Below, piece after piece: positions 37,239 to 45,538 of a stretch of DNA of 64,000 bases. The stretch is from Labilibaculum sp. (GTDB lineage Bacteria > Bacteroidota > Bacteroidia > Bacteroidales > Marinifilaceae). The notes beneath the pieces were generated by a model. That model worked only from the letters and a program-made list of their open reading frames with translations, was not told the origin of the DNA and ran no database searches. Position numbers and translations under genes: made by a program. Position 1 is the first letter of the stretch, and the number at the start of each line of letters is the position of its first letter. The DNA is taken from assembly GCF_963664555.1 (NCBI RefSeq), contig NZ_OY761461.1, positions 4,753,769 to 4,817,768 of the forward strand, in the 5' to 3' direction.

Positions 37239-39572
37239 ATGAACCCCAAAGTCAGGACTGTTATGCTTTGTAAGCTTAAATATTTTTTTTTAATTCTTCT
37301 GATTTTCCCAACAACTGCTGTGTTGGGCGAAACTCAGGTTCAAATTCAGAAGGCCGAAGAGTTATTAAAAAGTACTGAAGGTGGTAAAAGAATTGGTTTA
37401 CTTAAAGAACTATCGCGTTTATATATTGATATAGATCCTGACAAAAGTATCGACTACGCAAAAGAAGTTGTCATTCTCAACTCCGCAGATCCTGCTGAAA
37501 AATCAGCTTCATTATACGATCTGGGAAATTTATATCGTCGGGTTAACAATTTTAGACTGGCGCTCGATTGCCACAAACAGGCTCTGGAAATCCGAAAAAC
37601 GATTAATGACCTGAAAGGAACTGCCAGTTCGTTGAATAACATTGGAGAAATATATAAAATACTCTATAAATACGACGAAGCCCTGATTCATCTTAACCGG
37701 TCGCTTGAAATAAGAGAGAAAAATGGAACTCAAAAAGAAGTTGCTTACACTTTAAATAATATCGGAAGTGTTTTTTGGCTAAAAAAGGATTACGCCAACT
37801 CCTTAGAATTTTATCTTAAATCTCTGGAAATAAGATCTGATTTAGGCGACAAATCGGACATCTCATCCTCTCTCAACAATCTCGGGAATGTGTATAAGAA
37901 TCTTAATAAACCAAACAAAGCACTCGATTATTACACCAAAGCTCTTGAAATTAGAGAAGAAATAGGCGACAAAACCCTTATTGCATTTTCGCTAAATGAT
38001 ATTGGAGGAATATATTGGAGATTAAGCAATTTCAATGAATCTTTGGCCTACTACAACAGATCTCTTGAAATAAGAAAAGAAATAGGAAATAAAATATTTA
38101 TTGCCGCTACTCTCAAAAATATAGGAACGGTATACAAGGATCTAAATGAACTGGATTTTTCTTTAAAGAACTACAATGAAGCCTTAAAAATTTACGATGA
38201 GATTAATGATCAAAAGGAACAGGCAAATGTCTTTTCGTTAATTGGGAATCTATACGAAAGCTATAATAATTTCGACAAGAGTCTGGAATATCATAAAATA
38301 TCACTTAGTCTTCACCGCAGAATAGGAAATAACAAAGGAATAGCATATTCCTCGAACAGCATTGGAGAAATATTAATGAAATATTACCAAAGCGAGGAGG
38401 CCAAAGACTATTTGCTTTCAGCATTTGATCATGCTAATCTGTGCAAAGACAGAAGCCTGCAAAAAATTGCATCAGAGAATTTGTTCGAGTATTTCTCGAA
38501 CCAAGGAGATTATAAGAAAGCATTGGAATACTTCCGTGAATACTCGAGTACCCAATACGACAGTATTATAGATCAGATTGATAAAGATAAAATATCTGAA
38601 TTTGAGGCTAATTATCAGATTTCTAAAAACAAAGATGAAATCAAGACCTTGAAAGCATACAATCGTCAGCAAAGCATAGTAATTTATCTTTTTGTAGCTT
38701 TAATAATTCTTGCAGGAGTAATAGGTTATATCGCAAACAGGAACATCAAAATAAGAAAGGAAGCTACGCAAGCTTTAACAGAAAAGAATGATGAACTGGA
38801 AGAAATTAACTCCAGATTAAAAGAGACTGAAGTAACACTTAAGGATTTGAATCTTACGAAGGATAAAATATTCAACATTATTTCGAACGATTTACGAACC
38901 CCTTTTATTGATATGAAGCTTATGAGCTCAAAACTTCTTGATAGTTTTGATCAGGCTAGAATTAAAGAACAAAAGCATTTATCGAAAAACATCAGAGACT
39001 TGTCTTTTCAGACTTACAATCTTGTTGAAAACATTTTGTTATGGTCTGCCTCGCAGTCCGGCAAAACAAAATTTTCACCGCGTCTTTTTAATGTGAAAGA
39101 ACTTTTAGATCACAGTTTAACAAAGCTTTCGGAACAACTTATTGAAAAAAATATTAAGATAATTTTTAATTTAGACAGCTCTTCCAAGGCATATGCAGAC
39201 ACAGCAGCTATCTGCGAAGTGTTTAAAAATCTACTCTCCAATGCAATAAAATTCTCCTATCGTGAAGGAAAAATTACCATTTCGGCCCGGGAAAAAAAGT
39301 ATTGGGTAGAATTAGATATTTCTGATGAAGGAGTGGGAATGAGTAAAACAAATCTCCACAAAATATTCCGTTTGGATAATAATTACCTTGCATTAGGAAC
39401 CGCTCATGAAAAAGGTGCTGGAATTGGTTTATTGCTTTGTAAAGAATACATTGAGAAAAATGGGGGGAAAATATGGGCCGATAGTGAAGACGGAAAAGGA
39501 AGTAGTTTCTACATCACCATTCCTAAGTCAGATAAATTGATGGGCTCAGTTCCTAAAATAGAAGATCAATAA
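37239..39572 (+). CDS. TPR sensor kinase-like protein, phosphoacceptor His replaced by Asn
   Basis: The 777-residue protein has a signal peptide or N-terminal anchor (about 1-30), ten or so tetratricopeptide repeats (about 45-440, e.g. ASSLNNIGEIYKIL, SSSLNNLGNVYKNL), one transmembrane helix (about 477-497), a coiled coil, a HisKA-like region and a complete HATPase_c (NLLSNAIKF, SDEGVGMS, KGAGIGLLLCK). The H-box reads IISNDLRTPF: Asn550 stands where the phosphorylated His belongs. A second ATG (37263) may be the true start. No response regulator gene is adjacent. Confidence 0.93.
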   Translation: MNPKVRTVMLCKLKYFFLILLIFPTTAVLGETQVQIQKAEELLKSTEGGKRIGLLKELSRLYIDIDPDKSIDYAKEVVILNSADPAEKSASLYDLGNLYRRVNNFRLALDCHKQALEIRKTINDLKGTASSLNNIGEIYKILYKYDEALIHLNRSLEIREKNGTQKEVAYTLNNIGSVFWLKKDYANSLEFYLKSLEIRSDLGDKSDISSSLNNLGNVYKNLNKPNKALDYYTKALEIREEIGDKTLIAFSLNDIGGIYWRLSNFNESLAYYNRSLEIRKEIGNKIFIAATLKNIGTVYKDLNELDFSLKNYNEALKIYDEINDQKEQANVFSLIGNLYESYNNFDKSLEYHKISLSLHRRIGNNKGIAYSSNSIGEILMKYYQSEEAKDYLLSAFDHANLCKDRSLQKIASENLFEYFSNQGDYKKALEYFREYSSTQYDSIIDQIDKDKISEFEANYQISKNKDEIKTLKAYNRQQSIVIYLFVALIILAGVIGYIANRNIKIRKEATQALTEKNDELEEINSRLKETEVTLKDLNLTKDKIFNIISNDLRTPFIDMKLMSSKLLDSFDQARIKEQKHLSKNIRDLSFQTYNLVENILLWSASQSGKTKFSPRLFNVKELLDHSLTKLSEQLIEKNIKIIFNLDSSSKAYADTAAICEVFKNLLSNAIKFSYREGKITISAREKKYWVELDISDEGVGMSKTNLHKIFRLDNNYLALGTAHEKGAGIGLLLCKEYIEKNGGKIWADSEDGKGSSFYITIPKSDKLMGSVPKIEDQ

Positions 39573-39696
39573 GTGAAGTACAACTCCACCAATACAAACC
39601 TGTATTTCTTAAATCCCTATGGCCTAATTTGTAATTTACCGACCGAACTTCAATTAATTAAATGTTGATTTATTTTTTAAGAACGAACAAAATGCA

Positions 39697-39724
39697 AAAC
39701 GAGACCTCATGTGAAGCCTCGTTT
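39697..39724 (-). terminator. Weak terminator after the CoA-transferase
   Basis: AAACGAG (39697-39703) and CTCGTTT (39718-39724) form a 7-bp stem; the minus-strand flank is T-rich. It lies between convergent genes. Confidence 0.45.
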
Positions 39725-39750
39725 ATTTTGATCAGAAAATCTGAACTATA

Positions 39751-41064
39751 TTAGTATTTTTTAGCAACAAAGTGATAATGACTACCAAATCTTTCGAATG
39801 CTGCCTGATCTAATTCTTCTCTAAAATTAGGATGTGCAACCGAAATAATAGCTTTAGCTCTTTGCTGTAAAGTTTTTCCGAATAAATTAACAGAACCATG
39901 CTCAGTAACAAACCATCTCATGTTATTACGAGTTGTTACAACACCAGATCCCTGCAAAAGAGTTGGAGTGATTTTTGAAACGCCTTTACCAGTAACAGAA
40001 GGCATTGCAATAATTGGAACACCACCTTCCGAAGCAGAAGCACCACGTGTAAAATCAATCTGTCCACCAACACCAGAATAATGTCTTGTTCCAATTGAAT
40101 CGGCACAAACCTGACCTGTAATATCAATAGATAATGCAGAGTTAATTGCACATACTTTAGGATTTTGCTTGATGATACCAACACCATTGGTATAAGCAAC
40201 ATCCATCATTAAAACTCCTGGATTATCATCAACGAAATCATAAAGCTCTTTTGTTCCCATCAAGAAACCAGCAACAATCTTACCCTTATCCAATTTCTTA
40301 TTCATTCCGTTAACAACACCGCTATAAACCAAAGGCAGAAGACCATCAGCAAACATTTCGGTGTGAACTCCAAGGTTCTTATGGTTGCCCAACTGAGCCA
40401 AAACCGCATTTGGAATACCACCTATACCCATTTGAAGACAAGCTCCATCAGGAATTAAACCAGCTACATTTTTACCAATTTGAATATCGATATCTGACAA
40501 AGGTGCATTGTGATGCTCGATTAATGGAGTATTATCCTCACAGAACACATCAAAATAACTCAAAGGCATTAAGGCATCGCCAAATGCACGAGGTACATTA
40601 GGATTGATTACCGCAACAACAGTATCTGCTGTTTCAACAGCTGCTTTTGTAGCATCAACAGAAGTACCCAATGATACATATCCATGTTTATCCGGTACAC
40701 TTACCTGAACAACGGCTACGTTCACTTTTAAAATTCCTTCACGAATCAACTGTTGCGTTTCGCTCAAAAATACAGGGATATAATCGGCATAACCTGCCTG
40801 TGTTTGCTTTCGTACGTTGGCACCAACAAACAATGACTCCAAATTAAAGATACCTTCAAATTCAGCATCTGCATAAGGAGCTGGACCTTCTGTATGAAGG
40901 TGCTGTATTGACACATCGTAAATTTCTCCATTACGACCTCTTTCACACATTGCATTTATAAACTTCTGCGGAGCTAAAGCCACGGAATGTAAATGTACTC
41001 TATCCCCAGATTTAATCACCTTCGCTGCTTCCTCAAAAGAAACTATTTTGATCTCTTTGTGCAT
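39751..41064 (-). CDS. Acetyl-CoA hydrolase/transferase family CoA-transferase
   Basis: The 437-residue enzyme has the family's two Rossmann-like halves, with the catalytic Glu in GVHTEMFADG near residue 235 and a CoA-binding GIGGIPNAV and GVGGQIDF. It most resembles 4-hydroxybutyrate or acetate/succinyl CoA-transferases and would move CoA between short acids, fitting the propionate/succinate metabolism implied by mutAB. A candidate leader or small RNA transcript is upstream (41321-41489). Confidence 0.9.
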   Translation of the reverse strand: MHKEIKIVSFEEAAKVIKSGDRVHLHSVALAPQKFINAMCERGRNGEIYDVSIQHLHTEGPAPYADAEFEGIFNLESLFVGANVRKQTQAGYADYIPVFLSETQQLIREGILKVNVAVVQVSVPDKHGYVSLGTSVDATKAAVETADTVVAVINPNVPRAFGDALMPLSYFDVFCEDNTPLIEHHNAPLSDIDIQIGKNVAGLIPDGACLQMGIGGIPNAVLAQLGNHKNLGVHTEMFADGLLPLVYSGVVNGMNKKLDKGKIVAGFLMGTKELYDFVDDNPGVLMMDVAYTNGVGIIKQNPKVCAINSALSIDITGQVCADSIGTRHYSGVGGQIDFTRGASASEGGVPIIAMPSVTGKGVSKITPTLLQGSGVVTTRNNMRWFVTEHGSVNLFGKTLQQRAKAIISVAHPNFREELDQAAFERFGSHYHFVAKKY

Positions 41065-41320
41065 CTTTTAATCGATTTTATGATGTTTTTTAATAATTCC
41101 TAAATCGCCGACTAAAGTAGTATATTTTTTGAGTCCAATTTCTGCTATTCAGCATTTGTGCTACAAAACATATCGGCATTATCAGTTCATAACTAAGCTT
41201 TTGCGATTCGATTTCTAAAAATAATTGAGAATAAAATCAAGACTCCTTAAATGGAATAAAAAATATATCTTGGAGCAGGTAGTAAATTCTCACAAGAGTA
41301 CTTAAGCGCAGAATCATATA

Positions 41321-41489
41321 TAAAAAAGAAGCCGGAAATAAATTTCCGGCTGCAAAACCCAAACATCTAATAAAACTTAAATAACAAAAACTATCAAACT
41401 ATTATTTTTTTGAACCCTATTACTTCGCAAAGTATGCTACTTTAGTCCTTCATGACTTTTGATCAAATAACCTTTGCTTTTGTATTACT
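41321..41489 (-). ncRNA. Candidate small RNA (or leader) divergent from oxyR
   Basis: A minus-strand transcript would start near 41489, just below a full Bacteroidetes promoter, and end at a GC-rich hairpin followed by TTCTTTTTTA. The length is about 169 nt. The only ATGs lead to tiny frames (the longest begins at the terminator), so a non-coding RNA or an attenuated leader of the CoA-transferase gene (start 41064) is more likely than a peptide. Confidence 0.35.
41330..41351 (-). terminator. Orphan minus-strand terminator
   Basis: Stem AGCCGGAAA/TTTCCGGCT (41330-41338, 41343-41351), loop TAAA, followed on the minus strand by TCTTTTTTA. No gene ends here. Confidence 0.8.
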
Positions 41490-41494
41490 ATAAC

Positions 41495-41526
41495 CAAATG
41501 TAACACACTTTTCATCATCTATCAAA
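41495..41526 (-). promoter_or_regulatory. Minus-strand promoter divergent from oxyR
   Basis: Reading the minus strand: TTTG (41526-41523), 20 nt, TACATTTG (41502-41495). Both boxes match the Bacteroidetes consensus exactly. Confidence 0.6.
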
Positions 41527-41558
41527 TCAATAATGCTTATATTCCGATAGATAATCTT

Positions 41559-41566
41559 TATATTTG
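41559..41566 (+). promoter_or_regulatory. oxyR -7 box
   Basis: TATATTTG matches TAnnTTTG, 25 bp before the ATG at 41591. An ATAG-N7-TTAT stretch at 41547-41561 is a partial OxyR-like half-site. Confidence 0.5.
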
Positions 41567-41590
41567 AACTTAAATCCAAATTCAATAAAC

Positions 41591-42532
41591 ATGATTACAA
41601 TTACCCAGTTGGAATATATCGTTGCAGTTGATACATATCGTCATTTTGCAACTGCTGCTGATAAGTGCTTTATTACACAGCCTACGCTTAGCATGCAAAT
41701 TAAAAAACTGGAAGAATTTCTGGATATTAATATATTTGATCGCAGCAAACAGCCAATTATCCCAACGGATGTTGGTAAATCTATAATAGAACAAGCCCGG
41801 ATAATCTTAGGAGACACAAAAAAAATCAATGACATCATCAATGATCATAAAAATTCGATTGTGGGAAGTCTTAAAATAGGTATCATACCAACCCTTGCTC
41901 CATTCCTCCTGCCCATGTTTATTGGGGACTATATTCGAAACTACCCTGCCATTAAAGTAGAAGTAGAAGAAATGGTATCTGAAGATATAATAAAGAGTTT
42001 AAAAAAGGACAAAATAGATGTTGGCATATTTGTGACTCCAGCCAAGGAAGATAAAATAAAGGAAAAGCCCCTATTTTACGAAGAGATGATGATTTATGCA
42101 CACAAAGATCATGAGCTTCTTAAAAAATCAATTATTGAGGTAAAAGATATTGCAACACCGGAGATATGGATGCTTGGTGATGGACACTGTTTCCGAAATC
42201 AAGTTATCAATCTGTGTGAAATGCACGATTTGCAGCATCAGGAATTGCCTTTCGAGTTTGAGAGTAATTCTTTAGAAACTTTAATGAAGATTGTGGATAA
42301 GGAAGGTGGTTTTACTTTGATTCCCGAATTAGCCACTCAATATTTACCCAAAGACAAGTTAAATCAAGTTAAGAAATTCACGAATCTACATCCTCTGCGA
42401 GAAGTTAGTTTGGTCTATTCCCGTCATTACTCAAAGAATAAATTACTCGATCTTTTAGCTGGAAGTATTCAAAAGATCATCCCGAAAGACCTTTTAAATA
42501 GTACAAGAGGAACAATTGTTGAATGGCGTTGA
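41591..42532 (+). CDS. oxyR: Hydrogen-peroxide-sensing LysR-type regulator OxyR
   Basis: The 313-residue protein has an N-terminal LysR helix-turn-helix (ITQLEYIVAVDTYRHFATAADKC) and a periplasmic-binding-like sensor domain. Cys200 and Cys209 in LGDGHCFRNQVINLC match the redox pair Cys199/Cys208 of E. coli OxyR, with identical spacing. A frame opening at the TTG of 41564 is rejected because that TTG belongs to the -7 box. In Bacteroides OxyR turns on catalase, ahpCF and dps; none is nearby, but a divergent promoter is. Confidence 0.95.
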   Translation: MITITQLEYIVAVDTYRHFATAADKCFITQPTLSMQIKKLEEFLDINIFDRSKQPIIPTDVGKSIIEQARIILGDTKKINDIINDHKNSIVGSLKIGIIPTLAPFLLPMFIGDYIRNYPAIKVEVEEMVSEDIIKSLKKDKIDVGIFVTPAKEDKIKEKPLFYEEMMIYAHKDHELLKKSIIEVKDIATPEIWMLGDGHCFRNQVINLCEMHDLQHQELPFEFESNSLETLMKIVDKEGGFTLIPELATQYLPKDKLNQVKKFTNLHPLREVSLVYSRHYSKNKLLDLLAGSIQKIIPKDLLNSTRGTIVEWR

Positions 42533-42718
42533 TTACTCTTTATTCTAGAAAAGAAGCAGTTATAAATTTCCGATAAAAAAAGTCTCATTTTTTTTCAAAA
42601 AAAGTATTGCCAATTCAAAGAATTATCTCTTTCTTTGCATCGCTAAAGAAAAAAATAGTGGTCGCAATTACTCCTTTTTAGTTCTTCAGCTTTTAAAAAG
42701 AAAAAATACAAAAATGTA

Positions 42719-42749
42719 TTTGCAAAATTAAATTTTTGATTTACCTTTG
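42719..42749 (+). promoter_or_regulatory. Promoter of tRNA-Glu copy 1
   Basis: TTTG (42719-42722), 19 nt, TACCTTTG (42742-42749): an exact match to the consensus. Confidence 0.75.
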
Positions 42750-42767
42750 CATCTCTTTAAAATAAAT

Positions 42768-42839
42768 GGTCCGTTCGTCTAGGGGTTAGGACGCCAGGTT
42801 TTCATCCTGGTAACAGGGGTTCGATTCCCCTACGGACTA
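42768..42839 (+). tRNA. tRNA-Glu(TTC), copy 1
   Basis: A full cloverleaf of 72 nt: acceptor GGTCCGT with ACGGACT, anticodon loop TTTTCAT giving TTC, and T arm AGGGG/CCCCT around TTCGATT. The CCA end is not encoded. Confidence 0.97.
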
Positions 42840-42846
42840 CGAAAAG

Positions 42847-42877
42847 TTTGTAGCAAGTTATTTTTAACTTATCTTTG
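42847..42877 (+). promoter_or_regulatory. Promoter of tRNA-Glu copy 2
   Basis: TTTG (42847-42850), 19 nt, TATCTTTG (42870-42877), between the two tRNA genes, so copy 2 does not depend on copy 1. Confidence 0.75.
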
Positions 42878-42898
42878 CTACGCATTATTAAAGATAAT

Positions 42899-42970
42899 GG
42901 TCCGTTCGTCTAGGGGTTAGGACGCCAGGTTTTCATCCTGGTAACAGGGGTTCGATTCCCCTACGGACTA
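42899..42970 (+). tRNA. tRNA-Glu(TTC), copy 2
   Basis: Identical over all 72 nt to copy 1, 131 bp downstream. Here CCA follows directly (42971-42973). rpsT begins 32 bp later and may be read from the same promoter. Confidence 0.97.
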
Positions 42971-43002
42971 CCAAGATAAATAAATTTAGATAACTTTAAG
43001 AG

Positions 43003-43254
43003 ATGGCAAATCATCAATCTGCAATTAAAAGAATAAGACAGTCTGAAGCAAAACGCGTACACAACAAATTTTACGCTAAGACTACTAGAAATGCTGTAAG
43101 AAAGTTACGTGCTACTACTGATAAAGAAGCTGCTAACGAATTATTGCCAACGGTTACTGCAATGTTAGATAAACTTGCAAAAATCAACGTAATTCATAAA
43201 AACAAAGCGGCTAACTTAAAATCTAAATTAGCTTTACACGTTAACAAACTGTAA
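43003..43254 (+). CDS. rpsT: 30S ribosomal protein S20
   Basis: The 83-residue basic protein opens with MANHQSAIKRIRQSEAKR and shows the long helical S20 pattern. It is a primary 16S rRNA binder. It probably shares the promoter of tRNA-Glu copy 2. A strong terminator follows. Confidence 0.97.
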   Translation: MANHQSAIKRIRQSEAKRVHNKFYAKTTRNAVRKLRATTDKEAANELLPTVTAMLDKLAKINVIHKNKAANLKSKLALHVNKL

Positions 43255-43279
43255 GTAAGAAATTACTACTCTATAATAG

Positions 43280-43305
43280 AGGGTTCTCAGTGAGAACCCT
43301 TTTTT
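43280..43305 (+). terminator. Intrinsic terminator of rpsT
   Basis: AGGGTTCTC/GAGAACCCT stem (43280-43288, 43292-43300), loop AGT, then TTTTTT. Confidence 0.95.
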
Positions 43306-43378
43306 GTCGTGCAATAAATTCTTATTTGATTATTTCGTATATTTTCATAACTTTAATTAAGTTGTAACATATACCGAA

Positions 43379-44074
43379 ATGGACGAGTACAAAAAGTTAA
43401 GCATTAAAGACTGGGCTGTTGAAGATCGCCCCAGAGAAAAATTAATGTACAAAGGCGTTAAAAGTTTATCTTCTGCCGAGCTTCTGGCAATTATCATTGG
43501 AAGTGGTAATCGAAAGCAATCTGCAGTCGAATTATCAAAATCTATTCTCTCTGATTGCAACAATGACCTTAATCTGCTTGCAAAAAAAACCATTCATGAT
43601 TTAGTAAAAATCCCAGGTATTGGGGAAGCGAAAGCTATTAGTATCATTTCAGCATTAGAATTAGGGCGCAGACAAAAAGCTTTTCCCTCCAAACAAAAAC
43701 AAAAAATAACCTGCAGTCAGGATGCTTTTGAACTCATCTCTCCCTATGTTGAGGATTTAGGCCATGAGGAGTTTTGGGTCGTTTTTCTTAATCAAGCAAA
43801 TAAAATTGTCGAAATTAAAAATGTTTCATCAGGAGGTATCACCGGAACCGTTTTTGATGTAAGATTAGTATTTAAAGATGCCCTTCTTTTAGGTGCAACC
43901 AACTTAATTCTTTGCCACAATCATCCGTCAGGCAACCTTCTACCTTCCCATGCAGACAAAGATGTAACCTCAAAAGCCAGTGAAGCAGGTAAACTAATGA
44001 GTATTGCGGTATTGGATCACTTAATAATTGCAGACAATCAATTCTTTAGCTTTGCAGATGAAGGTCTAATTTAG
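43379..44074 (+). CDS. radC: RadC family JAB-domain protein
   Basis: The 231-residue protein starts with a helix-hairpin-helix region (VKIPGIGEAKAISI) and ends in a JAB1/MPN metal-binding domain with HNHPSGNLLPSHAD (about 180-193), complete for zinc. RadC is common in bacteria; its biochemical role is not settled. This chromosomal copy stands apart from mobile genes. Confidence 0.95.
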   Translation: MDEYKKLSIKDWAVEDRPREKLMYKGVKSLSSAELLAIIIGSGNRKQSAVELSKSILSDCNNDLNLLAKKTIHDLVKIPGIGEAKAISIISALELGRRQKAFPSKQKQKITCSQDAFELISPYVEDLGHEEFWVVFLNQANKIVEIKNVSSGGITGTVFDVRLVFKDALLLGATNLILCHNHPSGNLLPSHADKDVTSKASEAGKLMSIAVLDHLIIADNQFFSFADEGLI

Positions 44075-44134
44075 AATGAATTAGTCTTATCAATTTTTTA
44101 AGGATTTCCTTGTTTAATATTTTTGAAATATGGC

Positions 44135-44142
44135 TATATTTG
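44135..44142 (+). promoter_or_regulatory. -7 box of upp
   Basis: TATATTTG matches TAnnTTTG, 29 bp before the ATG; TTG at 44110-44112 is 22 nt upstream. Confidence 0.5.
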
Positions 44143-44170
44143 CGCTCAGCTAAATTTTAAATAAATAATC

Positions 44171-44827
44171 ATGGTGGTCAATACTTTAGGAGAAAAAAAC
44201 TCTCTTTTTAATCAATTCATAGCTGAAATCAGAGATATAAATATTCAAAAAGATCCTCTTCGCTTTAGAAGAAATCTGGAAAGAGTAGGTGAAATTTTTG
44301 CTTACGAAATCAGTAAAAAATTGGATTTCACTGAAAGTTCAATACAAACTCCTCTTGGAGAATCACTTACAAACCTTCCTTCCTGCGAAGTTGTAGTAGC
44401 TTCTATTCTTAGAGCAGGTTTACCTTTACACACTGGTCTTTTAAATTACTTCGACAGATCGGAAAATGCCTTTATTTCTGCCTACAGAAAATATTCAGAT
44501 GATGGAGAGTTCAAAATCAATTTTGAATACATCTCATCTCCATCGATAGATGGTAAAGTTGTTATTCTAGCTGATCCAATGCTGGCTACAGGTTCTTCGA
44601 TGGAATTGGCTTACAAAGCAATGCTAACAAAAGGAACACCTAAACACGTTCACATTGTGGCAGTTATTGGTAGTGAAGATGGTGTTGAGTTTATAAAAAA
44701 CAAACTACCTAATGAAAATATCACTATCTGGATGGGTGCTGTTGATAAGGGTTTAAATTCGAAATCATATATTGTTCCGGGATGTGGCGATGCAGGTGAT
44801 CTTGCATTTGGAGCCAAACTGGGGTAA
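44171..44827 (+). CDS. upp: Uracil phosphoribosyltransferase
   Basis: Upp salvages uracil with PRPP to give UMP. The 218-residue protein has ASILRAGLPLHTGLL (uracil side) and the PRPP loop ILADPMLATGSSM (about 135-147). It also has the C-terminal PGCGDAGDLAFG characteristic of UPRTs. Monocistronic, with its own promoter and terminator. Confidence 0.96.
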   Translation: MVVNTLGEKNSLFNQFIAEIRDINIQKDPLRFRRNLERVGEIFAYEISKKLDFTESSIQTPLGESLTNLPSCEVVVASILRAGLPLHTGLLNYFDRSENAFISAYRKYSDDGEFKINFEYISSPSIDGKVVILADPMLATGSSMELAYKAMLTKGTPKHVHIVAVIGSEDGVEFIKNKLPNENITIWMGAVDKGLNSKSYIVPGCGDAGDLAFGAKLG

Positions 44828-44847
44828 ATAAAATATTTTTTCAGAAG

Positions 44848-44878
44848 AGGGTTGTTTTTAGAAACAACCCTTTTTTTT
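44848..44878 (+). terminator. Intrinsic terminator of upp
   Basis: AGGGTTGTTT/AAACAACCCT (44848-44857, 44862-44871), loop TTAG, then eight T. The T run overlaps the folK stop codon on the other strand. Confidence 0.95.
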
Positions 44879-45365
44879 AGTGCTTGAATTTTTTCACTTC
44901 CATTTCATCAGGACATTCAACAAGCAATTCCCTTATGCTTTTCATTTCAACCGGATGAATTAATTCGGGTGCAACATCAACCATTGGAACCAGAGCAAAT
45001 AATCGTTCCTGAAGCCTGGGATGCGGAACAACCAAACGGTCAGTAGAAATAATCTGATCCTCGTAAAAAAGAATGTCAATATCGATTGTTCTTTCACTGT
45101 ACTGATCTTTCTTACGAACCCGTCCCAAATCTTTCTCAATTTGCTGAGTTGCATCCAATACTTTTTCTGCCAAAAGCCTGGTGTCAAACACTACAACCTG
45201 ATTCAAAAAATTCAAATCGTGATCAAAACCCCATGGTTCTGTTTCGTAAATAGAAGAACAATTCACCAACTCCCCTATTTCCGATTTCATCTTCAAAATT
45301 GCTTCAGAAAGGATTCTTTCTCTATCATCTAGATTGCCACCCAATAAAAAATATACTCTTGCCAT
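44877..45365 (-). CDS. folK: 2-amino-4-hydroxy-6-hydroxymethyldihydropteridine pyrophosphokinase
   Basis: FolK transfers pyrophosphate to the pterin in folate synthesis. The 162-residue protein begins MARVYFLLGGNLDDRE and has the HPPK signature YSERTIDIDILFYEDQ with the metal-binding Asp pair, then VPHPRLQERLF. A frame extending to 45458 adds 31 hydrophobic residues with no counterpart in HPPK and is rejected. It is divergent from sppA. Confidence 0.95.
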   Translation of the reverse strand: MARVYFLLGGNLDDRERILSEAILKMKSEIGELVNCSSIYETEPWGFDHDLNFLNQVVVFDTRLLAEKVLDATQQIEKDLGRVRKKDQYSERTIDIDILFYEDQIISTDRLVVPHPRLQERLFALVPMVDVAPELIHPVEMKSIRELLVECPDEMEVKKFKH

Positions 45366-45538
45366 GTGTAATTCTCTTTTTATCGGTAAAAGAAACAAAG
45401 AAAACCCCGATATCAAAATGTACATCGAAAATAAAGCATTGCAGCAAGCCCATCTCAACTAAATTAAATATATTTGTTTGTATTTAATTTTACCATAATT
45501 ATTAGTTATTGATTGATTATCCACAAAACATATATAAT

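Larger units (their letters stand above)
41065..41590. other. Divergent spacer between the CoA-transferase and oxyR
   Basis: The 526-bp spacer holds a minus-strand promoter (41495-41526), a minus-strand terminator hairpin (41330-41351) and the oxyR -7 box (41559-41566). The part at 41065-41320 is A/T-rich with no ORF. Confidence 0.6.

Noticed and set aside
41321..41400. Small peptide in the candidate RNA divergent from oxyR
   Set aside because: The only ATG frames either stop after three codons or start at the terminator hairpin.
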